64,000 nucleotides of DNA from JAJDIA01 sp031555735. Lineage in GTDB: Bacteria > Bacteroidota > Bacteroidia > Bacteroidales > Tannerellaceae. The notes beneath the pieces are model-generated. The model worked only from the letters and a program-made list of their open reading frames with translations. It was not told the DNA's origin and searched no databases. Positions 1 through 7,673 of this stretch are shown here, piece by piece (the stretch's first letter is position 1; each line of letters starts with the position of its first letter). A program made the translations under genes and the position numbers. The DNA is taken from positions 1 to 64,000 of the forward strand of contig JAVBUE010000055.1 of NCBI GenBank assembly GCA_031555735.1, written 5' to 3'.

Positions 1-284
1 TGATCACCCTGGGTAGTCTTGGTTCCGTTATTTATGATGGTAGTACGTTCTACCGTATTCCGGCTTATATACCGGAAGAAGTGGTGGATGCAACCGGTTG
101 CGGTGATACGTATATGACTGGTTACCTGTATAAACGTGCAAAGAAAGCCGGTATTGAAGAATCCGGACATTTTGCCGCCGCCATGTCCACGATCAAGATC
201 GGACGGATCGGCCCGTTCGTCGGAAGCACTACTGATATCCGGCATTGCATGCAGACGACCGAACAGCGAATGCCGGATCTTTGA
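1..284 (+). CDS. PfkB-family carbohydrate kinase, C-terminal part
   Basis: The reading frame is open from the window edge (first full codon at base 3) to a TGA at 282-284, so only the last 93 residues are seen. They contain DATGCGDTYMTGY, which matches the second PfkB signature (usual form DTxGAGD, with the catalytic Asp in GCGD or GAGD). The family phosphorylates sugars or nucleosides with ATP in the cytoplasm. The substrate cannot be told from this fragment. The sensor kinase gene follows 33 bases later on the same strand, so the two may be cotranscribed. The start codon lies outside the window. Confidence 0.85.
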   Translation, partial: ITLGSLGSVIYDGSTFYRIPAYIPEEVVDATGCGDTYMTGYLYKRAKKAGIEESGHFAAAMSTIKIGRIGPFVGSTTDIRHCMQTTEQRMPDL

Positions 285-317
285 TCAACCTCTTTTACCA
301 GGAGGTATAAATGCCGT

Positions 318-2675
318 TTGAAGAAAAAGAAACTTATGATGACACCCTTTTTAATTGGTATACGACCTGTCGAACTCGTATTACTTATCCTGGCCACAAT
401 GATCATCCTGCTGCTGGGTTGGACGATCTTCCGGTTAAAACGGACCCAGGTACATAGCTATAATACAGCCAGTACCTGGATGTTGGACCTGCTGGAATCG
501 ATGCCTGAAATGGTGATTATTTTCGATTCATCCCAACGACTCATGGAGATTATCAACCCGAAACGTACCTTGATGAATTATGGTTATTCGAGTGAAGAAT
601 TAGTCGGAAAGACAATCGCTGAACTGGAAGAACTTGAGATATTCAGGGAGGTCGCCGTTATTATCCGGCAGAATCTGTTGGCAACGTTGGCCAATAAGCA
701 AACCTATGATTTTGACCTTGAAATAACCAGAGACGGAAAGAAGTACTATACACACTCGCGTACCGCTCCGTTCGGTGAAAACGACGTGATTTACTATTCG
801 CAGGATATCACCTCCCGGGTAGAGGCGGAGAAAGAAATATCCAGGCTGAAGACATTCCTGCAGTCGGTGGTCGATAACCTGCCGGTAGGCGTGATGGTCA
901 AGAACGCATCCGACGATTTCCGTTACTACTTTCACAACAAAAAACTATTGGAATTGTACAACGGACGTACCTTCGTGTTGGGGACAAACGACTTCGAGGC
1001 CAACGATCCCGATTGCGATAGATCGTTGCAGGAAGACCTGATGGCGCAAAAAAGCGATTTCCCCCTGACGTTCGAACGCGTTTTCCCTGATCCGGAAACA
1101 GGCGTGCCCAGCAGTTGGGCGGACGCCACCAAAACCCGTTTCACCGACAATGAAGGGAATTGCTTTATCATCACCACCCTTGTGGAGACTACCGAAATCC
1201 GGAGAAAACAACTGGAACTGGAATCCATCCGGCAGTCGCTCTCCCTCGCGCTGGACGTGGGGAACCTGGGAGCCGGCACATACGATGTGGAAAGCCGGCG
1301 TTTCAAAAGTTTCTACAAACAACTGGTAGCGAAGGAAGGGATGACTTTCGACGAAGTGATCGAAACGATCCACCCGCACGACAAAGCGCTCTACATCCAC
1401 CTGTTCGACCAACTGATCAGCGGACAGACAAATAAGGAACGCGCACGCGTACGCTTCCGGATCGACGACCGCTACCTGTGGTATGAAATCTTCGTGATGT
1501 CGCTGAAAGATGAAAACGGCCAGGTGTACCAACTGCTCGGCACCGAACAGAATATCACCGAAGAAGTGGAAAAGCAGGTCGAACTGGAAGAAACAAAATC
1601 CAAACTCGAACTGGCGTTTGAGTCCGCCCAGATCGCCCATTGGGAGTTTGACGCGCAAGCGGCCATCTTCTCGTCTGACTACCCTGAAGTTTTTGAATCC
1701 AAGGGATATTCCATCAGACAATATGCCCGGTACTTCGCGGAAGAAGACGCACCGCTGTTCATGAACGGCATGGAGCATCTGTTGAAAGGCGACAAACAAT
1801 CGATGAGCATCCAGGCACGCATCACCTTCCCCGAACAGCCCCAACGCTGGTTCGAGATACATGCCGTAGTCTCCAAACGGAACGAAGACGGCACCGTATC
1901 CCGCATCATCGGGTTGAGGCGCGACATTACCACCCTGAAGATCACCAACGAACTGATCGAACTGCGGAACAAAGCCGAAGAATCCAACCGGCTGAAGAGC
2001 GCCTTCCTGGCGAATATGAGTCATGAGATACGCACCCCGCTGAACGCCATTGTCGGCTTTTCCAACCTGATCATGGAATCCACGGAACAGAATGAGGAGC
2101 TGAAGGAATATTTCGCCATCATCGAACGGAACAACGACCTGTTGCTGCAACTCATCAACGACATCCTCGACCTGTCCAAGATCGAAGCCGGGCAACTCGA
2201 TTTCCACTTCACCGACTTTAGCGTAAGCTCCATGTTCAACAACCTCAGGCAGGTATATGAGAACCGGCTGCAGCCCAACGTGCAACTGATATGCGATCTG
2301 CCGGACACCGATTACAAGATCCATTCGGAGCTGAACCGGCTTACGCAGGTGGTGTCCAACTTCATGAGCAATGCCGCCAAATTCACCTCCGCCGGATCCA
2401 TTACGATGGGTTATGACCCGATACCCGAAGGCCTCCGTTTCTATGTACGCGATACCGGCAAAGGAATTTCTCCCGAAAATCTGGATTCCGTATTCAAACG
2501 TTTCGCAAAATTTGATAGTTTTGTACCGGGAACGGGATTAGGGCTTTCCATTTGCGAGACCATTATCCAGTACCTCGGCGGAGAGATCGGCGTGCAGTCG
2601 GAAGTGGGTACAGGTACGGAGTTCTGGTTTACCCTGCCCTGTAAGCCTGTACGTGTTGAACCGCCCACTACCTGA
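318..2675 (+). CDS. Membrane sensor histidine kinase with several PAS domains
   Basis: A 785-residue histidine kinase. One N-terminal membrane segment (about residues 14-36) is followed by about four PAS-like modules (roughly 50-165, 180-295, 305-425 and 430-545). Then come a HisKA domain with SHEIRTPLNAIVGF (phospho-acceptor His569) and a HATPase domain with N box NAAKF (Asn685), DTGKGIS (from residue 712) and GTGLGLS. There is no periplasmic domain to speak of and no receiver, so it probably senses a cytoplasmic signal and passes phosphate to a separate regulator. The start is uncertain: TTG at 318 gives this frame, ATG at 336 is an alternative, and the strong AGGAGG at 300-305 is best spaced for an ATG at 311 in another frame. 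It sits between a PfkB kinase gene and an MFS gene 17 bases downstream. Confidence 0.9.
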   Translation: MKKKKLMMTPFLIGIRPVELVLLILATMIILLLGWTIFRLKRTQVHSYNTASTWMLDLLESMPEMVIIFDSSQRLMEIINPKRTLMNYGYSSEELVGKTIAELEELEIFREVAVIIRQNLLATLANKQTYDFDLEITRDGKKYYTHSRTAPFGENDVIYYSQDITSRVEAEKEISRLKTFLQSVVDNLPVGVMVKNASDDFRYYFHNKKLLELYNGRTFVLGTNDFEANDPDCDRSLQEDLMAQKSDFPLTFERVFPDPETGVPSSWADATKTRFTDNEGNCFIITTLVETTEIRRKQLELESIRQSLSLALDVGNLGAGTYDVESRRFKSFYKQLVAKEGMTFDEVIETIHPHDKALYIHLFDQLISGQTNKERARVRFRIDDRYLWYEIFVMSLKDENGQVYQLLGTEQNITEEVEKQVELEETKSKLELAFESAQIAHWEFDAQAAIFSSDYPEVFESKGYSIRQYARYFAEEDAPLFMNGMEHLLKGDKQSMSIQARITFPEQPQRWFEIHAVVSKRNEDGTVSRIIGLRRDITTLKITNELIELRNKAEESNRLKSAFLANMSHEIRTPLNAIVGFSNLIMESTEQNEELKEYFAIIERNNDLLLQLINDILDLSKIEAGQLDFHFTDFSVSSMFNNLRQVYENRLQPNVQLICDLPDTDYKIHSELNRLTQVVSNFMSNAAKFTSAGSITMGYDPIPEGLRFYVRDTGKGISPENLDSVFKRFAKFDSFVPGTGLGLSICETIIQYLGGEIGVQSEVGTGTEFWFTLPCKPVRVEPPTT

Positions 2676-2692
2676 TAATAAACGACAATCCT

Positions 2693-3967
2693 ATGCGGAA
2701 CAACACACCAGCAACTTACACAAGCGAACAAATACGGTACGGTGTATTAACCTTTTTCCTTGCCCAGGGACTCTGTTTCTCCAGTTGGGCCAGCCGTATC
2801 CCCGATATCAAAGAACTGTTCGCGGGAAGCGACGCCTTGTATTGGGGGATGATCCTGTTTCTGATCCCGGCGGGTAAATTCATCGCCATTCCCCTGGCCG
2901 GTTATTTAGTGTCGCGGCTGGGAAGCCGTATCATGGTACAGGCAAGCATCCTCGGATATGCCTTATCGCTGTTTGCCATCGGACTGTCGCCCTCCATCGC
3001 CATGCTGGTTGTCAGCCTGTTTGTCTTCGGTGCGTGCTGGAACCTCTGCGACATCTCCCTCAACACCCAGGGTATCGGCATCGAACGCCGGTGCGGACGT
3101 ACGATCATGGCCTCCTTCCATGGGGGATGGAGTCTGGCGGCCTGTATGGGAGCGCTGATCGGCTTCATCATGATTGTTTCCGGTATCTCTCCGCTCTGGC
3201 ATTTTACACTCATCGCCCTGCTGATCGGGCTGATCGTCGGGTATGGACGCCGCTTCCTGCAAGACGACAGGGAGATGGAAACCGCCATCGCCTCCGAACA
3301 GCCCGAAGGTGAAGTACTCATCCCGGAGAAAAAAGAAACACCCGCCCTGCTCCGCTTCATCCGTAAGCCCGAGATGCTGCTGATCCAGTTGGGTATCGCG
3401 GGGTTGTTCGCGCTGATCGTCGAAAGCGCCATGTTCGACTGGAGCGGCGTCTATTTCGAATCCGTCCTGCAGGCGCCCAAATCCCTGCAGATCGGCTTCC
3501 TGGTCTTTATGGTGATGATGACGGCCGGACGCTTCCTGGCGAACCGCGCCTATCGCCTCTTAGGTAAACAACGGGTATTACAACTCTCCGGCATGCTGAT
3601 CTTTGTCGGGTTCTTCGTCACGGCGCTGTTGGGGATGGCATTCGACTCGATGGTGGCCCGGGTAGCGGTCAATTCGTTCGGATTCATGTGTGTGGGATTA
3701 GGTATCTCCAGCATGGTGCCGACGATCTACAGCCTGGTAGGCGCCAAATCCACTACGCCGGTAGGCATAGCCCTGACGATCCTTTCGAGCATCAGTTTCA
3801 TCGGTTCATTGGTTGCCCCGCCCCTGATTGGCGCGATCACCAAAGCATTTACCATGCAATATGCGTATATCGTGGCCGGCCTGCTGGGGCTTTGTATCCT
3901 GGTGATGACTACGTATAGCAAGGCTTTCAAGACAGAAGCGACGGATGACGGCGGACAACCGCACTAA
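2693..3967 (+). CDS. MFS transporter (YbjJ-like)
   Basis: A 424-residue, very hydrophobic protein with about 12 membrane segments and a longer charged loop near residues 195-220, the usual centre of a major facilitator transporter. The opening region (FFLAQGLCFSSWASRIPDIK) resembles the YbjJ-like branch of the superfamily. The family moves small solutes using an ion gradient across the inner membrane; the substrate is unknown. ATG at 2693 lies 17 bases after the sensor kinase stop, which suggests one transcript and possibly regulation of transport by that kinase (inference). It converges on rlmH with only 12 bases between the stops. Confidence 0.85.
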   Translation: MRNNTPATYTSEQIRYGVLTFFLAQGLCFSSWASRIPDIKELFAGSDALYWGMILFLIPAGKFIAIPLAGYLVSRLGSRIMVQASILGYALSLFAIGLSPSIAMLVVSLFVFGACWNLCDISLNTQGIGIERRCGRTIMASFHGGWSLAACMGALIGFIMIVSGISPLWHFTLIALLIGLIVGYGRRFLQDDREMETAIASEQPEGEVLIPEKKETPALLRFIRKPEMLLIQLGIAGLFALIVESAMFDWSGVYFESVLQAPKSLQIGFLVFMVMMTAGRFLANRAYRLLGKQRVLQLSGMLIFVGFFVTALLGMAFDSMVARVAVNSFGFMCVGLGISSMVPTIYSLVGAKSTTPVGIALTILSSISFIGSLVAPPLIGAITKAFTMQYAYIVAGLLGLCILVMTTYSKAFKTEATDDGGQPH

Positions 3968-3979
3968 ATTCATCCTTTC

Positions 3980-4453
3980 TCACGCATGATGATACGGTTC
4001 GTTGTGCAGGATCGTCATGGCGCGGTATAACTGTTCGACAAAGAAGAGGCGCACCATCTGGTGGGAAAAGGTCATCTTGCTGAGCGACAGCCTTTCGGAC
4101 GCGGCGGCATAGACAGACTCACTGAACCCGTAAGGGCCGCCGACAATGAATACCAACCGCCTGGATACCGCGTGTTGTTTCTTCTCAATGTAGGAAGCAA
4201 ACTGCACAGAGGTAAACTCCTTCCCTTTTTCATCCAGCAATACCACCGTATCACCCGGTTGGATAGCTTTGAGCAAAAGCGCTCCTTCTTTTTCCTTTTG
4301 CTGGATCTCAGACAGGTTTTTCACATTCCGGATATCGGGGATCACCACCATTTCAAAGGGGATATAATGGCAGAGGCGGTCCCTATATACATGGATGGCA
4401 TCCGTCAGGAAAGAGGTGTCGGTCTTTCCGATCAGCAGGAGGATAATCTTCAT
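3980..4453 (-). CDS. rlmH: 23S rRNA (pseudouridine1915-N3)-methyltransferase RlmH
   Basis: This 157-residue protein has the normal RlmH length and layout: N-terminal MKIILLLIGK, LLDEKGKEFTS at 72-82, the SAM-binding knot motif FIVGGPYGF at 102-110, LSLSKMTFSHQMVRLFFVEQ at 122-141 and a YHH ending. RlmH is a SPOUT-class enzyme that methylates pseudouridine 1915 in helix 69 of 23S rRNA on the assembled 70S ribosome, using S-adenosylmethionine. It is transcribed toward the MFS gene. The DUF4783 gene starts 88 bases away on the other strand. Confidence 0.97.
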   Translation of the reverse strand: MKIILLLIGKTDTSFLTDAIHVYRDRLCHYIPFEMVVIPDIRNVKNLSEIQQKEKEGALLLKAIQPGDTVVLLDEKGKEFTSVQFASYIEKKQHAVSRRLVFIVGGPYGFSESVYAAASERLSLSKMTFSHQMVRLFFVEQLYRAMTILHNEPYHHA

Positions 4454-4502
4454 CTGTTTCGTGTTTAACGGGTTATCGACGCGAAATTAGAAGAAAAATA
4501 CA

Positions 4503-4510
4503 TACATTTG
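4503..4510 (+). promoter_or_regulatory. Bacteroidota -7 promoter box (TACATTTG)
   Basis: TACATTTG matches the TAnnTTTG -7 element of the Bacteroidota housekeeping sigma factor. It lies 31 bases before the DUF4783 start at 4542 and would drive the DUF4783-nadC pair. No clear -33 TTTG is visible. Confidence 0.6.
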
Positions 4511-4541
4511 CCCCGAATAACGTATAAAATACGGAGGAATT

Positions 4542-4913
4542 ATGAAACGCTTTTTACTCACGTTCGCCTGTTTACTTTCCATTTGGAGTGTGCAGGCAGC
4601 CGATATCAACGGTATCGTCAACGCATTTAAAAACGGAAACGCTTCCGCCCTGGTATCCGCCGTGGATCAGGAAGTAGATATGGCCATACCCGGCACCGCG
4701 AAGGTATGCAACGGGAATGAGTCGGTCTCCCTGCTGTCGGCCTTTTTCAGCAGCAACAAACCTACCGGATTTACGGTCCTGCACCATGCCGATAAAAAAG
4801 ACAACGGTTTTTTTGTAGGCAAACTGTCGTCCGGCTCCACGGAATACCGTGTCAACATCACCTACCGCACGGAAGGAGACAAAGCCATTATCCAATCAAT
4901 CAGAATAGAATAA
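4542..4913 (+). CDS. DUF4783-family exported protein
   Basis: A 123-residue protein with a cleavable signal peptide (MKRFLLTFACLLSIWSVQA, cut near residue 19), so it is periplasmic or surface-exposed. The mature part (DINGIVNAFKNGNASAL ... INITYR.. IIQSIRIE) fits the Bacteroidetes DUF4783 family, small NTF2-like proteins with no assigned function. ATG at 4542 is preceded by GGAGGA. The nadC start follows one base after its stop, so translation is probably coupled. That neighbour does not by itself imply a role in NAD synthesis. Confidence 0.8.
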   Translation: MKRFLLTFACLLSIWSVQAADINGIVNAFKNGNASALVSAVDQEVDMAIPGTAKVCNGNESVSLLSAFFSSNKPTGFTVLHHADKKDNGFFVGKLSSGSTEYRVNITYRTEGDKAIIQSIRIE

Positions 4914-4914
4914 C

Positions 4915-5754
4915 ATGGATGCACTTATTCAGGACTTAATCACATTGGCCTTTGCCGAAGATATCGGCGATGGCGATCATACCACCCTGTCTTCCATCCC
5001 CGCCACAGCCATGGGGAAAAGCCAACTCATCATCAAAGAAGACGGCGTACTGGCAGGAGTAGCTGTCGCGCAACGTATTTTCCACGCGTTCGACCCGGCG
5101 CTGGTTATCCATGTTTGCATCCCCGACGGAACGGAAGTAAAGAAAGGGGAGATCGCCTTTACGGTAGAAGGGAAGGTACAATCGCTGCTGCAAACAGAAC
5201 GCTTAGTGCTGAACGTAATGCAACGCATGAGCGGCATCGCCACCACCACACGCATGTATGTGAAAGCGCTCGAAGGAACCGGAACGCGCGTACTGGATAC
5301 CCGCAAAACAACACCCGGCATGCGTATGCTGGAAAAAGAAGCGGTGAAGATCGGCGGCGGCGTGAACCATAGGATCGGCCTCTTCGATATGATCCTGCTG
5401 AAAGACAACCATGTGGATTTCGCCGGTGGAATCGAACAAGCCATCACCCGCGCACAGGCTTACCTGAAAGAAAAAGGGAAAAACCTGAAGATCGAGATCG
5501 AGGTACGCAACTTCGACGAACTGGCGGAAGCCATGCGCGTAGGAGGGATCGACCGCATCATGCTCGACAACTTCTCGGTGGCCGATACCCGGGAAGCCGT
5601 CAGCCGCGTAGCCGGCCGGTTCGAATTGGAATCATCCGGCGGGATCACATTCGACACCTTACGCACATACGCGGAAACCGGCGTAGATTATATCTCTGTA
5701 GGAGCGCTGACCCACTCGGTGAAGAGCCTGGACATGAGCCTGAAAGCCATGTAA
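4915..5754 (+). CDS. nadC: Nicotinate-nucleotide pyrophosphorylase (carboxylating), NadC
   Basis: A 279-residue protein with the full NadC signature set: LNVMQRMSGIATTT at 99-112, DTRKTTPGMR at 128-137, GGGVNHR at 147-153, LLKDNH at 161-166, then IMLDNFSV, ESSGGI and ISVGALTHS. NadC converts quinolinate and PRPP to nicotinate mononucleotide, CO2 and pyrophosphate in de novo NAD synthesis, in the cytoplasm. ATG at 4915 lies one base after the DUF4783 stop. No nadA or nadB is present in the window. A strong hairpin with a T run at 5817-5860 ends the unit. Confidence 0.97.
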   Translation: MDALIQDLITLAFAEDIGDGDHTTLSSIPATAMGKSQLIIKEDGVLAGVAVAQRIFHAFDPALVIHVCIPDGTEVKKGEIAFTVEGKVQSLLQTERLVLNVMQRMSGIATTTRMYVKALEGTGTRVLDTRKTTPGMRMLEKEAVKIGGGVNHRIGLFDMILLKDNHVDFAGGIEQAITRAQAYLKEKGKNLKIEIEVRNFDELAEAMRVGGIDRIMLDNFSVADTREAVSRVAGRFELESSGGITFDTLRTYAETGVDYISVGALTHSVKSLDMSLKAM

Positions 5755-5816
5755 GCACATATCAGGCTGACTCCCAAGGCTGAAAGCCTTAGGACAAAAG
5801 AACCAAAGGTCCGATG

Positions 5817-5860
5817 AAAATGATCCGGATGATTGAAATCGATCATCCGGATCATTTTTT
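5817..5860. terminator. Bidirectional intrinsic terminator after nadC
   Basis: A perfect 17-bp stem (5817-5833 with 5842-5858) closes an 8-base loop and is followed by a T run; the other strand also ends in T's. It sits between nadC and repeat element 1. A partial copy of the 3' arm recurs at 5870-5885. Confidence 0.85.
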
Positions 5861-5904
5861 TGCCCGTTTTATCCGGATCATTTTTACGCTTCAGGATGTT
5901 GATA

Positions 5905-5998
5905 AATCTGCATCTGGATCTTGTTCCAACAACATCTATACGTTGACAGTACAACATCCAGGCGTTGTTCGAACAAGATCCAGATGCAGATTGGAATT
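5905..5998 (+). repeat. 22-base array A of element 1, with perfect 22-bp stem
   Basis: Four units start at 5911, 5933, 5955 and 5977, exactly 22 bases apart. Each has a core like CAACATCYRGAYGTTG followed by six variable bases. The outer ends, 5905-5926 and 5971-5992, are perfect reverse complements over 22 bases, so the whole array can fold into one long stem with small inner hairpins. Confidence 0.85.
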
Positions 5999-6040
5999 CT
6001 GACATCGTTTTTTTACCGGCAATTGAATACAATATCAACC

Positions 6041-6128
6041 ACCTATGATTGCGCAATCATCTACCTATGGTAGTTCAAACATCTACCTATGTTTGTTCAA
6101 TCATCTACCTATGATCGTTTTACCCTAT
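6041..6128 (+). repeat. 22-base array B of element 1
   Basis: ACCTATG recurs at 6041, 6063, 6085 and 6107, exactly 22 bases apart, joined by CATCT. Between the constant CTACCT blocks lie variable 16-mers. The first, ATGATTGCGCAATCAT, is a perfect palindrome. The last unit decays into GTTTTACC. Confidence 0.85.
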
Positions 6129-6319
6129 GTCCGAGTGGAAGGGAAAAGAGGCAGTGGAAGGAGAACAGAAGCATCCTCCATTTCGTATTTTGTAGAAATT
6201 CAATGAATTAACATCAATAGTGGAAGGTGGAAGCAGTTTCCGGGAAGCAGCTGTAGGAGCATACATCCGGTGTCCCATTGCGAAATGGTACACTGTCCCA
6301 TTTCAGGGACAGGCGGAAA

Positions 6320-6907
6320 TCAGTCCGGATAAATACGCGATACCCCATCGTCGGTCAGGCGGTAGCTCTCGCCGCTTTCCGGACAAACGGCCAGCCCTTC
6401 GGCATCGAAAGAAAGGCGGTGTCCGTACTCGCTTACCCAGCCTGCCTGTTGGGCGGGGTTACCGATCACCAGTGCATACGCCGGCACATCCTTGGTGACT
6501 ACCGCACCTGCCCCGATCATGGCATACATACCGATCATGTGGCCGCACAGGATGGTGGCGTTGGCGCCGATGGAAGCGCCCCGTCGTACCAATGTCCGCA
6601 GGTATTCACCCCTGCGGTTGATCGCCGACCGTGGAATGAGGATATTCGTAAACACACAACCAGGACCCAGGAACACATCGCTTTCGCAGATCACACCCGT
6701 GTAAATCGACACATTATTCTGTACCTTGACGTTATCACCCAGGATCACTTCGGGTGAGACAACCACGTTTTGTCCGATATTGCAACGGGCACCGATCACG
6801 CAGCCAGTCATGATATGGGAGAAATGCCAGATACGCGTTCCGTCGCCGATCCGGCATCCGGGATCGATCACAGCGGTTTCGTGGGCGAAGTAGTCGGGTG
6901 TTTCCAT
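6320..6907 (-). CDS. Left-handed beta-helix N-acetyltransferase, WbpD/WlbB-like
   Basis: A 195-residue acyltransferase made of hexapeptide repeats (IGDGTRIWHFSHI, IGARCNIGQNVVV, LGDNVKVQNNVSIY, IGANATILCG, IGAGAVVTKDVPAYALVIGNPA). The order and wording (WHFSHI, QNNVSIY, GPGCVFTN, PRSAINR, TLVRRGA) closely follow WbpD/WlbB. Those enzymes N-acetylate UDP-2-acetamido-3-amino-2,3-dideoxyglucuronate for surface polysaccharide synthesis. The last 35 residues (CPESGESYRL) form an extra tail after the helix. No other polysaccharide gene is nearby, so substrate assignment rests on sequence only. The next gene upstream ends 9 bases before it. Confidence 0.75.
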   Translation of the reverse strand: METPDYFAHETAVIDPGCRIGDGTRIWHFSHIMTGCVIGARCNIGQNVVVSPEVILGDNVKVQNNVSIYTGVICESDVFLGPGCVFTNILIPRSAINRRGEYLRTLVRRGASIGANATILCGHMIGMYAMIGAGAVVTKDVPAYALVIGNPAQQAGWVSEYGHRLSFDAEGLAVCPESGESYRLTDDGVSRIYPD

Positions 6908-6916
6908 GAGGCGATA

Positions 6917-7621
6917 TTATTTATAGAGGAGGAACAGGGTTGGTTTCTTGTTCAGGTCGGGCAGCCGGCCTTTCCATTCACTGACGGAACGGGTACGGAT
7001 CAACGCATCCTCGCAGGTGATATTGGACGCGATACACAGCAGGGTGGACGGACGGCAGGTCTGCAACAGGTCTTCCGCCAGCTTATTGTTCCGATACGGT
7101 GTTTCGATGAACAACTGCGTTTGATGTTCGGCATAGACGCGCCCTTCCAGCTTTCTGATCGCCTGCGTACGTTCCGATCCGTCGATGGGGAGATACCCGT
7201 GGAAGGCGAAGCTCTGTCCGTTGAACCCCGATCCCATTAGCGCCATCAGGATGGAAGAGGGACCAACGAGCGGCACGACCGTGTAGTTCTTCCGTTGCGC
7301 AATGGCCACGATATCGGCTCCCGGATCGGCAATGGCCGGGCAACCGGCTTCCGAAATCACGCCGACGGACTCTCCCCGGGCTAATGGCGCCAGGAAACCC
7401 GTCAGTTCTTCGGGCGAGGTATGTTTATTCAGTTCATGGAAAGTCAACGTGTCGATCACAATCTCCGGCGCCGTCTTTTTCAGGAAACGGCGTGCCGTCC
7501 GCACATTTTCGACGATGAAATGGCGGAGACCGAGTATCACCTCCCGGTTGTACTCCGGCAACACCTGGCGGTGTTCCGTTTCTCCCAATGTGACCGGTAT
7601 AAGGAAAAGAGCTGCCTGCAT
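6917..7621 (-). CDS. SAM-dependent tetrapyrrole-methylase-fold methyltransferase (RsmI-related)
   Basis: A protein of 234 residues with the tetrapyrrole (corrin/porphyrin) methylase fold. It has VGVISEAGCPAIADPGADIV and VPLVGPSSILMALMGSGFNG, which match the SAM-binding blocks of RsmI, and a C-terminal ITCEDALIRT region. It is shorter than RsmI (about 285) and lacks its usual opening LYLVATPIGN, having ALFLIPVTLGE instead, so the target may be 16S rRNA or something else. ATG at 7621 is chosen over a TTG at 7639 because that TTG lies inside the -7 promoter box TACATTTG at 7637-7644. The acetyltransferase gene follows after 9 bases, suggesting an operon. Confidence 0.75.
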   Translation of the reverse strand: MQAALFLIPVTLGETEHRQVLPEYNREVILGLRHFIVENVRTARRFLKKTAPEIVIDTLTFHELNKHTSPEELTGFLAPLARGESVGVISEAGCPAIADPGADIVAIAQRKNYTVVPLVGPSSILMALMGSGFNGQSFAFHGYLPIDGSERTQAIRKLEGRVYAEHQTQLFIETPYRNNKLAEDLLQTCRPSTLLCIASNITCEDALIRTRSVSEWKGRLPDLNKKPTLFLLYK

Positions 7622-7636
7622 ACTGATTCTTTGGGA

Positions 7637-7644
7637 CAAATGTA
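7637..7644 (-). promoter_or_regulatory. -7 box for the methyltransferase-acetyltransferase unit
   Basis: TACATTTG on the minus strand, 15 bases before the ATG at 7621, implies a leader of about a dozen bases. One base separates it from the oppositely directed box at 7646-7653. Confidence 0.6.
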
Positions 7645-7645
7645 G

Positions 7646-7653
7646 TACTTTTG
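7646..7653 (+). promoter_or_regulatory. -7 box for the rRNA cytosine methyltransferase gene
   Basis: TACTTTTG lies 20 bases before ATG 7674. It is back to back with the minus-strand box at 7637-7644. Confidence 0.6.
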
Positions 7654-7673
7654 CTTCAAAATCATCTCAATGA

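Larger units (their letters stand above)
5891..6310 (+). repeat. Composite intergenic repeat element, copy 1
   Basis: This gene-free interval lies between the converging nadC and acetyltransferase genes. In order it holds 22-base array A (5911-5998), a linker with TGACATCG and a T7 run (6000-6040), 22-base array B (6041-6128), GTGGAAGG-rich DNA (6134-6165 and 6218-6236) and a near-palindrome around CCATTGCGAAATGG (6275-6288). An opposite-orientation copy with nearly identical linker and right side lies at 37322-37758, and related copies at 19.8 and 60.3 kb. It has no credible gene. The right end reaches the stop codon of the neighbouring gene at 6320. Function unknown. Confidence 0.85.

Noticed and set aside
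945..2324. 459-codon minus-strand frame inside the sensor kinase
   Set aside because: A mirror frame of a GC-rich coding region; the plus frame has the full histidine-kinase motif set.
5905..5998. Integron attC site
   Set aside because: GTTG/CAAC ends superficially resemble attC core sites, but there is no cassette structure or integrase and the stem comes from tandem 22-base units.
5814..6002. Small gene in element 1 (62 codons)
   Set aside because: The frame runs through the nadC terminator and both arms of the array A stem and resembles no protein; base pairing explains the sequence.
6041..6128. CRISPR array
   Set aside because: The constant part is only 6-11 bases, the variable part 11-16 bases, the period 22, and there are no cas genes. 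CRISPR repeats and spacers are longer.
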